Position numbers and translations under genes: made by a program | Origin: Candidatus Acidiferrales bacterium | GTDB lineage: Bacteria > Bacteroidota > Ignavibacteria > Kryptoniales > JAKASW01 | Reading direction: 5' to 3' | NCBI GenBank assembly: GCA_035515795.1 | Contig: DATJAY010000003.1 | Coordinates: 62,001 to 126,000, forward strand | Length of the DNA: 64,000 nucleotides | The notes under the pieces: model-generated | The model's input: only the letters and a program-made list of their open reading frames with translations | What the model was told of the DNA's origin: nothing | Database searches by the model: none | In this document: in pieces, positions 16,267 to 26,318 of the stretch | Layout of the letters: each line of letters opens with the position of its first letter | Position numbering within the stretch: position 1 is the first letter of the stretch

Positions 16267-16299
16267 AAAAAAAAGAGCCGTTGCTTCACAGGCAACGGC
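16267..16299 (-). terminator. Intrinsic terminator-like hairpin upstream of DUF4905
   Basis: A perfect 8-bp stem GCCGTTGC/GCAACGGC (16277-16284 with 16292-16299). Read on the minus strand it is followed by TCTTTTTTTTC, a classical intrinsic terminator. It lies about 40 bp before the start of the DUF4905 gene, so it would act either as a leader attenuator for that gene or as an insulator against transcription from the right. Confidence 0.55.
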
Positions 16300-16366
16300 C
16301 TAATATAATAATTTACGACATTGACAACTTCATGCGAATTAAATTCTTAACCATTCACGATACCAG

Positions 16367-17110
16367 ATGAGAATCCACTATCTTCAACACGTTCCGTTCG
16401 AAGACCTTGCAAACATATGGATGTGGGCGAACGAAAAGGGGCACTCGGTGACTTCCACTAAATTATACCTCGATGAAAAAATGCCCCCGGTGAATTCTTT
16501 CGACTGGCTTATAGTGGTGGGAGGTCCGATGAATATTTACGAGGAAGAAGATTATCCATGGCTTCTCAGGGAAAAGAAGTTTATCCGGGAGACAATCGAG
16601 TCAGGCAATTTTGTTCTCGGAATCTGTCTTGGCGCGCAGCTGATTGCCGATGTGCTCGGTGGAAAAGTCAGGAGGAACAGCTACAAAGAAATTGGATGGT
16701 TCAAAGTGAAGAAAATCGAAGAAGGTTCCGGTTATCTCGAATCATTCCCGGATGAATTCGTCGCTTTTCATTGGCATGGAGACACGTTTGAGATTCCACC
16801 GGGGGCGACGCAATTGGCCGCAAGCGAAGGATGTGAGAATCAGGCTTTCGAGTACGGCGCGAGTGGATCACCTAAAGACAGAAATGTTCTTGCGCTGCAA
16901 TTCCATCTTGAATCTTCCGAGGCGAGCATACAGCGTCTCATAGACAACTGTGCAGATGACATGGCCGCCGGCAAATATGTTCAAACGCAGGATGAAATTT
17001 TTTCGCAGAAGGTTTATCTTCCAGAGATAAGAGACCATATGGAGTCGCTTTTGAACGAAATTGGAAAGAGACTTGTTGGTAAACAACGGATCCGCAAAGA
17101 CCTTCGCTGA
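16367..17110 (+). CDS. Class I glutamine amidotransferase-like protein
   Basis: 247 residues of the GMP synthase-type GATase fold. VVGGPMNIYEEEDYPWL is the oxyanion-side motif, GICLGAQL carries the nucleophile C87, and LQFHLES supplies H180 and E182, completing the Cys-His-Glu triad. It stands alone, not fused to a synthetase, as in the YfeJ/GuaA-like stand-alone group. The usual activity is glutamine hydrolysis or gamma-glutamyl transfer; the acceptor cannot be told. There is an extra C-terminal helix of about 45 residues after the fold. Confidence 0.88.
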   Translation: MRIHYLQHVPFEDLANIWMWANEKGHSVTSTKLYLDEKMPPVNSFDWLIVVGGPMNIYEEEDYPWLLREKKFIRETIESGNFVLGICLGAQLIADVLGGKVRRNSYKEIGWFKVKKIEEGSGYLESFPDEFVAFHWHGDTFEIPPGATQLAASEGCENQAFEYGASGSPKDRNVLALQFHLESSEASIQRLIDNCADDMAAGKYVQTQDEIFSQKVYLPEIRDHMESLLNEIGKRLVGKQRIRKDLR

Positions 17111-17184
17111 AAACGCAAATAGATCACGGATGATGTCGATACGACAGAATCGCCCCGGTTGTCCGGAAGGCATATCTTTCTAAA

Positions 17185-18333
17185 ATGCGCAATGTAATTT
17201 TCATACTTATTTTCTCTGCAATCTTTTCCGTCTACGGCCTCGCGAACTATTATATTTACCTGCGAGGTTTTCAAGCGTTTCGACCGGCCGGAATTCTCCA
17301 CACTGTCTACACGGTCACGTTTATTTTTCTCGCGATCTCGTTCATCGTTTCGGTTTTTCTGGAGCGCGCAGATGTCATAACCATCGGCCGGCCTCTGAAC
17401 TGGACCGGCTCCTTCTGGCTGGCGGCCTTTGTCTACCTGCTCCTCATAACCGCTGCCATCGATTTACTGCGATTGGTGAACCATGTCGTCCCATTTTTTC
17501 CGGCGTTCATTAATTCAAATCCGGGCAAGGCTGCCAGGTTCGCAGCGTTAGACGCGATTCTCATAACCGGGATACTTGTCTTGTTCGGTTTCATCAATGC
17601 GCATCTCGTCAGAGTCAGAACTTTTGATATTTCGGTAGCGAAGGATGCCGGCCACAGGAGAGCGCTGAATATTGTAATGGCATCGGACATCCATCTCAGC
17701 TCCATCATCGGCCGTAGCCGCATTGAGTCCATCGTGGGAAAAATAAATTCGCTATCACCCGATCTTGTGCTCCTGCCCGGCGACATCTTAGACGGCGATC
17801 TAAATCCCGTCATCGATCAGAACCTCGGCGAATCGCTTCGCAAAATAAAAGCTCCGCTCGGTGTGTATGCCGTCACCGGCAATCATGAGTACTATGGAGG
17901 CATAGAGAGAGCTTGCGAGTATATCACCGAGCATGGCGTGAAGATGCTGAGAGATTCCGCGGTTTTCGTAGATAATAGCTTCTACGTTGTAGGACGCGAC
18001 GACAGGGAAGTACGAAAAAGGAAGAGCCTTGCCGAGCTCATGGGAAAAGTTGACAGAAAGTTTCCCGTAATTCTTATGGATCATCAGCCTTTTAACCTTG
18101 ACAATGCAGAGGCAAACGGGATCGATCTCCAGCTTTCTGGACATACTCACCACGGCCAGATGTGGCCTTTCAATTATGTCACGGATATGGTTTATGAATT
18201 GTCCTACGGCTATCTGGTAAAAGGATCTACCCACATCTACGTATCTTCAGGAGTTGGGACTTGGGGACCGCCGATACGGGTGGCCGCTGACCCTGAAATT
18301 GTAAATATCCGGATGAAATTTATCAAACGATAG
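17185..18333 (+). CDS. Membrane-anchored calcineurin-like phosphoesterase
   Basis: 382 residues. Four N-terminal membrane helices (residues ~1-140) precede the metallophosphoesterase domain: MASDIHLS (~165), LLPGDILDGD (~195), VTGNHEYYGG (~230), MDHQP (~295) and SGHTHHGQMWP (~315). All five metal-ligand blocks of the YkuE/YaeI-type phosphoesterases are present. Such proteins face the cell exterior and in characterised cases act on cell-wall or lipid phosphoesters; the substrate here is unknown. No operon partner is visible: the neighbour histidine kinase starts 157 bp downstream. Confidence 0.9.
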   Translation: MRNVIFILIFSAIFSVYGLANYYIYLRGFQAFRPAGILHTVYTVTFIFLAISFIVSVFLERADVITIGRPLNWTGSFWLAAFVYLLLITAAIDLLRLVNHVVPFFPAFINSNPGKAARFAALDAILITGILVLFGFINAHLVRVRTFDISVAKDAGHRRALNIVMASDIHLSSIIGRSRIESIVGKINSLSPDLVLLPGDILDGDLNPVIDQNLGESLRKIKAPLGVYAVTGNHEYYGGIERACEYITEHGVKMLRDSAVFVDNSFYVVGRDDREVRKRKSLAELMGKVDRKFPVILMDHQPFNLDNAEANGIDLQLSGHTHHGQMWPFNYVTDMVYELSYGYLVKGSTHIYVSSGVGTWGPPIRVAADPEIVNIRMKFIKR

Positions 18334-18490
18334 ATTGCTCCAAGTTTTCCAAATCGCCCTCGGGAACAGAGCGACGTTCTAAAGTACCCGTAAAATGTTC
18401 CGAGGAAAAGATTGGGAAATAAGATGATTGTCCCGATACTGTGCCGGGAAGTGCAAAATTATTCGCGCCTCAATTTCGTTGCAAAAAGCC

Positions 18491-20446
18491 ATGGGCATAA
18501 AGGACTTTAACAAAAAATTTTTGAGCAAACGATCTTCGCAATCCGAAGATTTATACCATACTCTCTTTGAGCAAGCCGCCGATGGAATTTTCGTTTCTGA
18601 TGAAAAAGGCCGTTACGTCGAAGTCAACCAGCGTTCATGCGAGATGCTTGGTTACTCACGTGAAGAGATCTTGCAGCGCTGTACTGACGACTTTACGCTC
18701 GAGGAGGAACGAAGGCAAAGCCCGGTAAAATTGGACGACCTGCTCGTTGGCCAGAAAATCGCTTTCGAAAGAAATCTGATTTGTAAAGGAGACAGGTTGC
18801 TGCCTGTTGAGATCAATGTACGAAAACTCTCAAATGGCAACCATCTTGCAATTATCCGCGACATCACGGAAAGAAAGCAGGCTGAACTTGCCATAACTCA
18901 GGTACTCGAATGGCAGGAGGCGATATTTGAGGGATCGCGTGATGCTGTTTTCATATCCAATTTACAATCTCAATTTATCGCCGTGAATAAGGCGGCGTGC
19001 GAGCTGACCGGATACACGACAGAAGAACTCCTCGCGATGAGCATCCCCGATCTTCATGATGGAGCGGACCTGAAAGCATACAATGAGTTTCATGAAAGGA
19101 TAATGGCTGGCGAAGCCGCATCTACCGAGGCGAAGATCAGGCGGAAAGATGGCACAAAGGTCGATACGGAATTCAGCAACAACAGGGTGTCCATCGCTGG
19201 AATTATTTTCATGCACACTGTAGCGAGAGATATTACCGAACGTAAAAAGGCGGAAGGAACTTTGAGAAAAGAGGAGGAGAAGAGACTTCAGTTGGAGCGA
19301 CAGCTCATTCAGTCGCAGAAGTTTGAAGAACTTGGGGCTCTTGCGAGCGGAATTGCCCACGACTTCAACAATATCTTAAACGTCATAATGGGGCATTCAT
19401 CTCTTCTTAAGGACCACATTTCAGAGCCTGACAGAATCGCCCGAAGCATCGAGGCAATCGAGAAGGCTTCGGAGAGGGGAGCATCGGTTGTAAAACAATT
19501 GCTGACGCTAGCGCGCAAGAACGAGACTGTTTTCGAATCGATACGTGTGAACGACGTCGTCGCCGAGATTTGCAGGTTACTGCAGGAGACGCTGCCAAAA
19601 CGTATCGTGGTATCGACGAACCTCCAGCGTGACCTGCCGAGCATCACCGCGGATGCAAACCAACTTCACCAGATTTTCATGAACCTTTGTGTCAATGCCA
19701 GAGATGCGATGCCGCGCGGAGGCACGATCACTATTTCAACTTCGACGATCCCCAGCGAGAAGATTGATTCAAAGTTTCCAAGGGCCGGGGAGAAGGAATA
19801 TCTCATGGTTCAGGTGTCGGACACCGGCATCGGAATGAGCGAAGAAATCAAACGTAGAATCTTTGAGCCTTTCTTTACTACTAAGGCTCCAGGAAAGGGC
19901 ACTGGCTTGGGCCTGGCTCTCGTTTATTCGATTATAGAAAATCATCACGGGATGATCGAAGTTGAGAGTGAACCGGGCAGAGGAACTACGTTCAGCATTT
20001 ATTTCCCGGTCGATGAAAGGAAAGACGCCACCAGCCAGGGCGGAAGTCCAAGCCTTGCAGAAATAACCGGCGGCAACGAAACCATATTGGTAATTGAAGA
20101 CGAAGAAATGCTCAGGGATTTATTGAATACAATCTTGATTGCCAAAGGCTATTCGGTGTTAACGGCATCGGATGGTGAAGAAGGTGTGGCTGTCTTTAAG
20201 AAATATAAGGGCGAAATTTCCACCGTCATAACAGATCTGGGTTTGCCGAAACTTTCAGGCGACGACGTCGTCAAGCAGATTAAGTCAGTTAACCCCAACT
20301 CGAAGATCATTCTTTCCAGCGGATTCTTGGATGAAGGATCCAAAGCAGAGTTGCTCCAGGCTGGCGCAAAATGTTTCATACTGAAACCTTATAAGCCCGC
20401 GGAAGTTCTCCAGACTGTCAGAAGAGTGATCGATGCGAAAGAATGA
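18491..20446 (+). CDS. Hybrid sensor histidine kinase (PAS-PAS-HisKA-HATPase-REC)
   Basis: 651 residues from ATG 18491 (an upstream in-frame TTG at 18428 is less likely). Order of domains: PAS 1 (~22-140, [17 protein letters not shown]), PAS 2 (~150-265, [17 protein letters not shown]), a short coiled linker, HisKA with [13 protein letters not shown] (phospho-acceptor H290), HATPase_c with [20 protein letters not shown] and GTGLGLALV, and a C-terminal receiver ([10 protein letters not shown] ... VITDLGLP, D582; K near FILKPYKP). There is no membrane helix, so the signal is sensed in the cytosol. The HDFNN box groups it with HisKA kinases of NtrB/CckA type. No separate response regulator is adjacent. 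Confidence 0.94.
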   Translation: MGIKDFNKKFLSKRSSQSEDLYHTLFEQAADGIFVSDEKGRYVEVNQRSCEMLGYSREEILQRCTDDFTLEEERRQSPVKLDDLLVGQKIAFERNLICKGDRLLPVEINVRKLSNGNHLAIIRDITERKQAELAITQVLEWQEAIFEGSRDAVFISNLQSQFIAVNKAACELTGYTTEELLAMSIPDLHDGADLKAYNEFHERIMAGEAASTEAKIRRKDGTKVDTEFSNNRVSIAGIIFMHTVARDITERKKAEGTLRKEEEKRLQLERQLIQSQKFEELGALASGIAHDFNNILNVIMGHSSLLKDHISEPDRIARSIEAIEKASERGASVVKQLLTLARKNETVFESIRVNDVVAEICRLLQETLPKRIVVSTNLQRDLPSITADANQLHQIFMNLCVNARDAMPRGGTITISTSTIPSEKIDSKFPRAGEKEYLMVQVSDTGIGMSEEIKRRIFEPFFTTKAPGKGTGLGLALVYSIIENHHGMIEVESEPGRGTTFSIYFPVDERKDATSQGGSPSLAEITGGNETILVIEDEEMLRDLLNTILIAKGYSVLTASDGEEGVAVFKKYKGEISTVITDLGLPKLSGDDVVKQIKSVNPNSKIILSSGFLDEGSKAELLQAGAKCFILKPYKPAEVLQTVRRVIDAKE

Positions 20447-20505
20447 ACTGCGATTTTTCGTGGAGACGTCGATGAGTGTGAACACTACACTTATGGACGA
20501 GCCGT

Positions 20506-22311
20506 TTATTGTTGCAGCAGCTTGAACCTGTAGAACTCTCCCTTTGAGTTCATCAGGTCCTCGTGAGTTCCTGATTCCACCACGCTTCCATTTTTCATGA
20601 CCATGATTCGGTCCGCATTTCTTATGGTTGAGAGACGGTGTGCCACGATAAACGTCGTGCGTCCTGTGACGAGCCTTAGTAATGCCTCCTGGATTTGCGA
20701 CTCGGATGCCACGTCCAGAGAAGAAGTCGCCTCGTCAAGTACGATCACCTTTGGATTTCGTATGATCGCCCGGGCAATCGCGATCCGCTGGCGCTGTCCG
20801 CCCGACAGCCGCGTTCCCAGCTCGCCGAGTGTTGTATCAAGTGTGTGAGGTAATTTCGAGACAAATTCCGCGGCGTTTGCCATCTCCAAAATTTCCCACA
20901 ACCTCTTGTCGTCGATCTTGTCCAAACCGTACAGGATGTTTTCGCGCACCGTTCCACTGAAGAGAAGCGTCGTCTGCGGCACGACTGCCAAGAACCTGCG
21001 GTATGTTCGTAAATCCAATGCCTGCATGTCTATGCCGTCGAGCAATATGCGTCCTTGAGTCGGGCGCCGGAACCCGATGACAAGATTCATCAACGTGGAT
21101 TTTCCCGATCCCGATTCGCCTACAAATGCAACGGATTCTCCGGGTTGTACATAAAGATCGATATCGCTCACCGCCGGCCTTTGAGCTTTGTTGTCCGGCG
21201 AGAACGGATCTATCGGGTATGTGTAACTAACGTGGTCGAAAACAAAATATCCGTTTACGGAATCGACTTTTCGCTTTCCTTCATTATGTTCGATGTCGGG
21301 AGATTCGAGAATCTCCGCGATGGACCGAATCGATTCAAAACCGCGGGCGAGATCGGGATATGAGTTAAGAATCAAATTTACGGCGCCGACGATCATCGCA
21401 AAATAGCTCTGGAACAAAACGACATCGCCGATACTGATCATTTTCCTGTAGGCGAGAATCGACGTGAACATGAGGCAAATCAGCATGATGACCTGGAACG
21501 ATGTCCATGAGCTTGCACCGAACAAGGCACCGACGACTTCAAGGCGGATGCCCCTCGTTTTTAGTCTCTCGAGACGCGAACGGATTTTTGTAACTTCAGC
21601 TTCCTCGACGCCGTGCGCACGTGTAACCGGGATCATTTGTATCATCTCGACGACGTTTGCCGAAAGTGATTCGATCTCGCTCCGGTATTCTTTGTTACGA
21701 GCGGTCATCCTCTTTGAAAAAACAAATACGAGACTGGACGATATCGGAATGGAAACCAGATAAAATACTGCAACGAGCGGCTGCCTCAGTATCGTCACCG
21801 AAAATGCGACGATGATGGTCAGGATCGCGGGCATCACCGAATTCATGATGTTACGGGAAAGGATTTCGAGAGTCTCGACATCGCGGAGAACTTTCGTCTG
21901 AAGTCTTCCCGATTGAAAATTATCGTGAAATGAAATTGACAGCTCCTGAAGCCGCCTGACGATCGCAGACCTCAAGTTCATCTGCATCGTGTTGAGCGCT
22001 CCGCTGAAGACTCTCACGTAAAGCGTGTGTGTCGGTATGTTCTGGATGATGATCGCAAAAAAAATTATGCCGACAGTCCACAGATCATGGATTGGATACT
22101 TCGCCGTATCGGTGATAATGTTTATCATCTGGGCAATAATTACCGGCAGGATCCAGACGGGGGAATGTTTTATCGCGAAGAGAATAATAGAGGCAACGAG
22201 CTTGAGGTTTTGTCCTTTATAAATGCGGAGGAGATTTTTCAGGGGGCGCTTGCTGCGGAAATCAAATTCCGGCTGAGAGTAATTCCCTTCGGAGACTTTT
22301 ATTTTCAACAT
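20506..22311 (-). CDS. ABC exporter (fused permease-ATPase, MsbA/LmrA type)
   Basis: 601 residues from ATG 22311 (a longer TTG start at 22389 is possible). The N-terminal six-helix exporter domain covers ~35-330. The ATPase has Walker A VGESGSGKST, the Q-loop region VVPQTTLLFSG, signature LSGGQRQRIAIARA, Walker B VIVLDEATSSLD and switch IVAHRLSTI. As a half-transporter it should act as a homodimer, exporting a lipid, peptide or drug; the substrate is not predictable. It converges with the histidine kinase gene (59-bp gap) and is divergent from the aldo/keto reductase. Confidence 0.93.
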   Translation of the reverse strand: MLKIKVSEGNYSQPEFDFRSKRPLKNLLRIYKGQNLKLVASIILFAIKHSPVWILPVIIAQMINIITDTAKYPIHDLWTVGIIFFAIIIQNIPTHTLYVRVFSGALNTMQMNLRSAIVRRLQELSISFHDNFQSGRLQTKVLRDVETLEILSRNIMNSVMPAILTIIVAFSVTILRQPLVAVFYLVSIPISSSLVFVFSKRMTARNKEYRSEIESLSANVVEMIQMIPVTRAHGVEEAEVTKIRSRLERLKTRGIRLEVVGALFGASSWTSFQVIMLICLMFTSILAYRKMISIGDVVLFQSYFAMIVGAVNLILNSYPDLARGFESIRSIAEILESPDIEHNEGKRKVDSVNGYFVFDHVSYTYPIDPFSPDNKAQRPAVSDIDLYVQPGESVAFVGESGSGKSTLMNLVIGFRRPTQGRILLDGIDMQALDLRTYRRFLAVVPQTTLLFSGTVRENILYGLDKIDDKRLWEILEMANAAEFVSKLPHTLDTTLGELGTRLSGGQRQRIAIARAIIRNPKVIVLDEATSSLDVASESQIQEALLRLVTGRTTFIVAHRLSTIRNADRIMVMKNGSVVESGTHEDLMNSKGEFYRFKLLQQ

Positions 22312-22527
22312 CTTCAGGTTTAGTGAAAGTTCGATGCGATTTGCATGACAAAATTGTCTCAATTTCAGGAAAGAAACAACCGAAGGCAAGAGAAATTTGA
22401 TAATCTGATTCGGGAAACTTACTTTCTATGAAGAATGTGATCGTTGCCATCTCTGCTCAGCATCGTGTTGGCGACGTTCACTCGACCACGAAAAAATCAA
22501 ATCACGGTTCAACTGTAAAGGATCGCA

Positions 22528-23511
22528 ATGCAATATCGTGAGTTAGGCAGGACGGGATGGAAAGTATCTGCCGTCAGCTTTGGTGCCTGGGCGATCGGCG
22601 GCACCTGGGGCACGGTCGATGACAAGGAATCTTTATCGGCACTTCGCCGGGCTCTCGATCTCGGTGTAAACTTTTTTGACACGGCAGATGTCTATGGCGA
22701 TGGACGCAGTGAGCGATTGATTGCAAAGCTTCGGAAGGAGCGCGGCGAAAAATTTCATGTCGCGACGAAGGCGGGTCGCAGGCTCGATCCTCACACCGCG
22801 AGCGGGTACAATAAACAAAATCTCACTGCTTTTGTGGAGCGCAGTCTGAAAAACCTGGAGATGGAAGCTCTCGACCTGCTTCAGCTTCATTGCCCGCCGA
22901 CAGAAGTCTATTACATGCCTGAGGTCTTTGGTGTCCTCGACGATTTAGCGAAAGCCGGAAAGCTCCGCTACTACGGCGTAAGCGTGGAGAAAGTGGAAGA
23001 GGCGTTGAAGGCGATCGAATATCCGAATGTCCAGACGATACAGATTATTTTTAATATTTTTCGACAGCGGCCCGCTGAACTTTTCTTCAAGGAAGCCGGG
23101 CGAAAGCGCGTCGGTATCCTCGCGAGAGTGCCGCTCTCATCAGGGCTGTTGACGGGAAAATTGAACAGCATGAGCAAGTTCGCTTCCGACGATCATCGAA
23201 ACTTCAACCGCCACGGTGAAGCTTTTGACCGCGGCGAAACATTTTCCGGGATAGATTACAAAGTCGGCCTGCAGGCAGTCGATGAATTACGCTCACTTGT
23301 GCCGCAGGGACAAACCATGGCGCAGATGGCGCTGAGATGGATTCTGATGTTCCCTGCAGTTACGTGTGCGATTCCCGGTGCAAAGCGCGCAGAGCAGGTT
23401 GAAGAAAATGTTAAAGCTGCCGACCTCGCACCGCTGTCGGATGCTACGATGAAGAAGATAAATGAAACATACGATACGCACATTCGTAAGCTTGTTCATA
23501 ATTACTGGTAA
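22528..23511 (+). CDS. Aldo/keto reductase
   Basis: 327 residues with the NADPH-dependent AKR TIM barrel. The catalytic tetrad is visible: D51 and Y56 in FFDTADVYGDG, the Lys of VATKAGR (~85) and the His of LLQLHCP (~118). The C-terminal cofactor region has CAIPGAKRAEQVEEN. It resembles the YhdN/general-stress group. Substrate is unknown. There is no operon partner in the same function; a membrane protein follows 66 bp later. Confidence 0.93.
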   Translation: MQYRELGRTGWKVSAVSFGAWAIGGTWGTVDDKESLSALRRALDLGVNFFDTADVYGDGRSERLIAKLRKERGEKFHVATKAGRRLDPHTASGYNKQNLTAFVERSLKNLEMEALDLLQLHCPPTEVYYMPEVFGVLDDLAKAGKLRYYGVSVEKVEEALKAIEYPNVQTIQIIFNIFRQRPAELFFKEAGRKRVGILARVPLSSGLLTGKLNSMSKFASDDHRNFNRHGEAFDRGETFSGIDYKVGLQAVDELRSLVPQGQTMAQMALRWILMFPAVTCAIPGAKRAEQVEENVKAADLAPLSDATMKKINETYDTHIRKLVHNYW

Positions 23512-23577
23512 GTTAATACCGGGCCGGGTTTAGAGAACATTTCAAAGTAATAATGCTTCAAAGACAATGGACTGCAA

Positions 23578-24396
23578 ATGGACACCCGATTCCGCAGCAC
23601 AAAGCCGCTGCACTTCTCGATCCCTATATCGTTACTGATAATCGCCTCCGGTATCTACGGTATATTTTTTAAGAGCGCGTATTCGCAAGAAACTCATTTG
23701 ATGGCTGTTCAGGGGGTCGCGCAAGATTTGGCGAACCTCATCCTGGCTGTACCATCATTGATGGCCGGTGCATTTCTGATCCGCAGAGGATCGATACGCG
23801 GGATATTTATCTGGCTGGGAGCGGCGTTATACGTCTTTTATACCTTCGTCGTCTATTGTTTCGCAGTCCACTTCAATTCTTTCTTCCTGGTGTACTGTGC
23901 GGTGCTCGGCCTGACTTTTTATTCAATAATTTCATTATTGCTTTCGGTGGATTTATCCGCGATCAAGAATTCGTTCGCCGAAAATAAGTCAAATAATGTC
24001 TCAGTGTACTTTTTGATTGTGATCTCCGTTCTTTTCTTCCTGATCTGGATGAAAGCAATTATTCCCGCGCTGGCATCCGGTGAGCCGCCGCAGGAATTGA
24101 GAGAGGACGGATTATTAACCAATCCTGTCCATGTTTTGGATTTGTCGTTTTTCCTTCCAGGCATTTTCACGTCTGGAATTCTGCTTAAGAAGAAAAAGCC
24201 TCTGGGTTATTTGTTCGCACCTTCATTAATAACTTTTTCTACGATGATGTTGTTAACAATCTGCGCGTTGATTATTGGAATGAAGGTCGGCGGCATGGCT
24301 TCAGATATAACCATGCTGATTATTCTCATGGTTGTTGTGTTGATAAGTTGTCTCGTTCTCATCAATTTGATGAGAACCATTAAGAAATATTCTTGA
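23578..24396 (+). CDS. Polytopic membrane protein of unknown function
   Basis: 272 residues with about seven hydrophobic helices (for example ISLLIIASGIYGIFF, FIWLGAALYVFYTFVVYC, VYFLIVISVLFFLIWM, LTICALIIGM, LIILMVVVLISCLVLI) joined by short loops. I recognise no catalytic motif; the segment ALASGEPPQELRE lies between helices. It is followed 35 bp later by a DinB-fold gene on the same strand, and the two may be co-transcribed. Confidence 0.75.
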   Translation: MDTRFRSTKPLHFSIPISLLIIASGIYGIFFKSAYSQETHLMAVQGVAQDLANLILAVPSLMAGAFLIRRGSIRGIFIWLGAALYVFYTFVVYCFAVHFNSFFLVYCAVLGLTFYSIISLLLSVDLSAIKNSFAENKSNNVSVYFLIVISVLFFLIWMKAIIPALASGEPPQELREDGLLTNPVHVLDLSFFLPGIFTSGILLKKKKPLGYLFAPSLITFSTMMLLTICALIIGMKVGGMASDITMLIILMVVVLISCLVLINLMRTIKKYS

Positions 24397-24431
24397 AATC
24401 GTTAGGTGAATAATAAGGAGAATAAATATTT

Positions 24432-24923
24432 ATGAGCATCGCGAAAGAACTCAGCACAGAATTGAATCAGCAAGCGGCGAACACGAAAAAACTTCTGGAA
24501 AGAATACCCAGTGATAAGTTAACATGGAAACCGCATGAAAAATCGACGGCGATCGGGAGGCTCGGCATGCACATCGCCGAACTTCCGAATTCGATAGTGA
24601 GAGCGATAGAGACGGTGGACTATGATTTCGCCGCAAATCCTTTCAAGCCGGTGTTTCCAAATACGACGGCGGAGATAATGGATACCTTTGAGAAATCGCT
24701 GCGAAAGGCAACAGATCTTCTGGAGAAAACTCCGGACGATGAATTGCCGGTTATGTGGAAAGCGCTGCGGGCAGGACAGCTGGTTTGGCAAATGCCGAGA
24801 AGTGCGGTCATTCGCAATACCTTAAATCACATCATCCATCATCGCGGGCAGCTGACGGTTTTCCTTCGCTTGCTTGATGTGCCGATCCCGAATACATTCG
24901 GGCCGACTGCCGACGAAAGATGA
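24432..24923 (+). CDS. DinB-family protein (1 of 3)
   Basis: 163 residues of the DinB/YfiT four-helix bundle. The metal-site pattern is present: a His in GMHIAELP (~residue 47) and HIIHHRGQL (~137-145). The family contains thiol-S-transferases using bacillithiol or mycothiol, and many members of unknown function. The ribosome site AAGGAG lies 12-13 nt before the ATG. Two more DinB-fold proteins lie at 27267 and 31124. Confidence 0.9.
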   Translation: MSIAKELSTELNQQAANTKKLLERIPSDKLTWKPHEKSTAIGRLGMHIAELPNSIVRAIETVDYDFAANPFKPVFPNTTAEIMDTFEKSLRKATDLLEKTPDDELPVMWKALRAGQLVWQMPRSAVIRNTLNHIIHHRGQLTVFLRLLDVPIPNTFGPTADER

Positions 24924-24962
24924 TTTTCGTAACTGAGATGAAGGAGCACAATAGATTCCTTC

Positions 24963-26228
24963 GTGGCTTTATCTATGACAATTAGATTCCGTTCATGGCC
25001 CGCACCATCGACTTTCGGGATCTTGATTCTGCCCGTGGCCATCTATGTCGGCTTTACTTCGACGCCGCTTCCGTATTTGCTGAGCAAAGCCGGAGTTTCG
25101 GTTTACCAGATCGGCACACTCGGCTCGCTTCTCCAGCTCCCGAACATATTCGTTTTTCTCTGGGCGCCGCTCGTCGATGCGAAACTTCGACGCCAAACAT
25201 GGCTGGTACTGTCGGCGGCTGCAACTGCGTTGTGCCTGTGGATAGCTCAGCCGTTCGTCGGTGCATCGCAACTTTATGTCTTAACCGTGCTCCTGTTGGT
25301 TGCTGGCATAACTGTATCTCTCGTGCTTGCCGCTTCCGGTGGACTCATGGTCACTGCGCTGTCTTCAGGTAAGCAACCGAAGGCAGCTGCGTGGAATCAA
25401 GCGGGGTACCTTGCGGGCGGTGCGCTGGGGGGCGCACTTGTTCTGTGGCTTGTAACCCGGCTATCAATTTTCCTTACCGGGTTCATACTCGCTCTCATCC
25501 TTTTCCTTCCTGCACTGATCGCATTCACATTTCCCGAGAAAAAGCCGGAAGTTTCCCACTGGTTCAAGGGGCGCCTCTCGGCAATCGGACGAGAGGTCGG
25601 TGGAGTTTTTAAGTCGCCGCTGCGAAGATGGAGCACCATCCTCCTCATGGCTCCGGCTTGCACTGGCGCTGCACAGCTTCTCCTCCCGGCGATTGCATCA
25701 CACTATGGAGTGGGAGCGTCCGGTGTCATCTGGATAAATGGTCTCGGCGGTGGAGTTGCTCTCGGCTTAGGTTCGCTGTGCGGTGCTCTGGTTCCGGCGA
25801 GCTGGGACAATCGTGTAGTATATGTGGGCGCGGGTCTTCTGAACGCATTTGCCGCCATCGTACTCGTAGCCGTGGATAGCGCAACAGGATACCTCGTGGG
25901 CACAATTCTCTATCTGGTTACGCAGGGTCTGTGCTGGGCAAGGTTCACCGCACTTATCGTTGAAATTGTTGGGCCTGATACCAAAGATGCAAGTACGCTA
26001 TATAGTGCCCTATCGGCAGCGGGAAGCATTCCGCTTGCATACATGACATGGCTCGACGGGTTTGGATATTCAAAGTTAGGCGCACACGGGCTTCTTTGGA
26101 CGGATGCTGTAGGAAACCTGATTGTGTTTGGAGTGGTTGTTGCGGTTTTTATCTCTGGACGCCTAAAGTTTAGGCATACTTCAGAATTGGTTGCTTCCAA
26201 CGAAGAACAGAGCCTGCATTCAAGGTAA
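24963..26228 (+). CDS. Major facilitator superfamily permease (AmpG/PAT-like)
   Basis: 421 residues from GTG 24963, or more likely ATG 24975 four codons on. Twelve helices; the loop between helices 2 and 3 reads WAPLVDAKLRRQTWL, typical of the AmpG/acetyl-CoA-transporter branch (WxPxxDxxxxRRxWL). AmpG imports muropeptides; the substrate here is not certain. It is followed by an AraC regulator 90 bp downstream on the same strand. Confidence 0.85.
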   Translation: MALSMTIRFRSWPAPSTFGILILPVAIYVGFTSTPLPYLLSKAGVSVYQIGTLGSLLQLPNIFVFLWAPLVDAKLRRQTWLVLSAAATALCLWIAQPFVGASQLYVLTVLLLVAGITVSLVLAASGGLMVTALSSGKQPKAAAWNQAGYLAGGALGGALVLWLVTRLSIFLTGFILALILFLPALIAFTFPEKKPEVSHWFKGRLSAIGREVGGVFKSPLRRWSTILLMAPACTGAAQLLLPAIASHYGVGASGVIWINGLGGGVALGLGSLCGALVPASWDNRVVYVGAGLLNAFAAIVLVAVDSATGYLVGTILYLVTQGLCWARFTALIVEIVGPDTKDASTLYSALSAAGSIPLAYMTWLDGFGYSKLGAHGLLWTDAVGNLIVFGVVVAVFISGRLKFRHTSELVASNEEQSLHSR

Positions 26229-26318
26229 CAATTCGTCACCCTGAAGCGTAACATAGGTACCGGAACTGTTGCATCTGAGTCTAGGTTGATTAGTTGACAA
26301 TAAAATACAGTACTTCTT

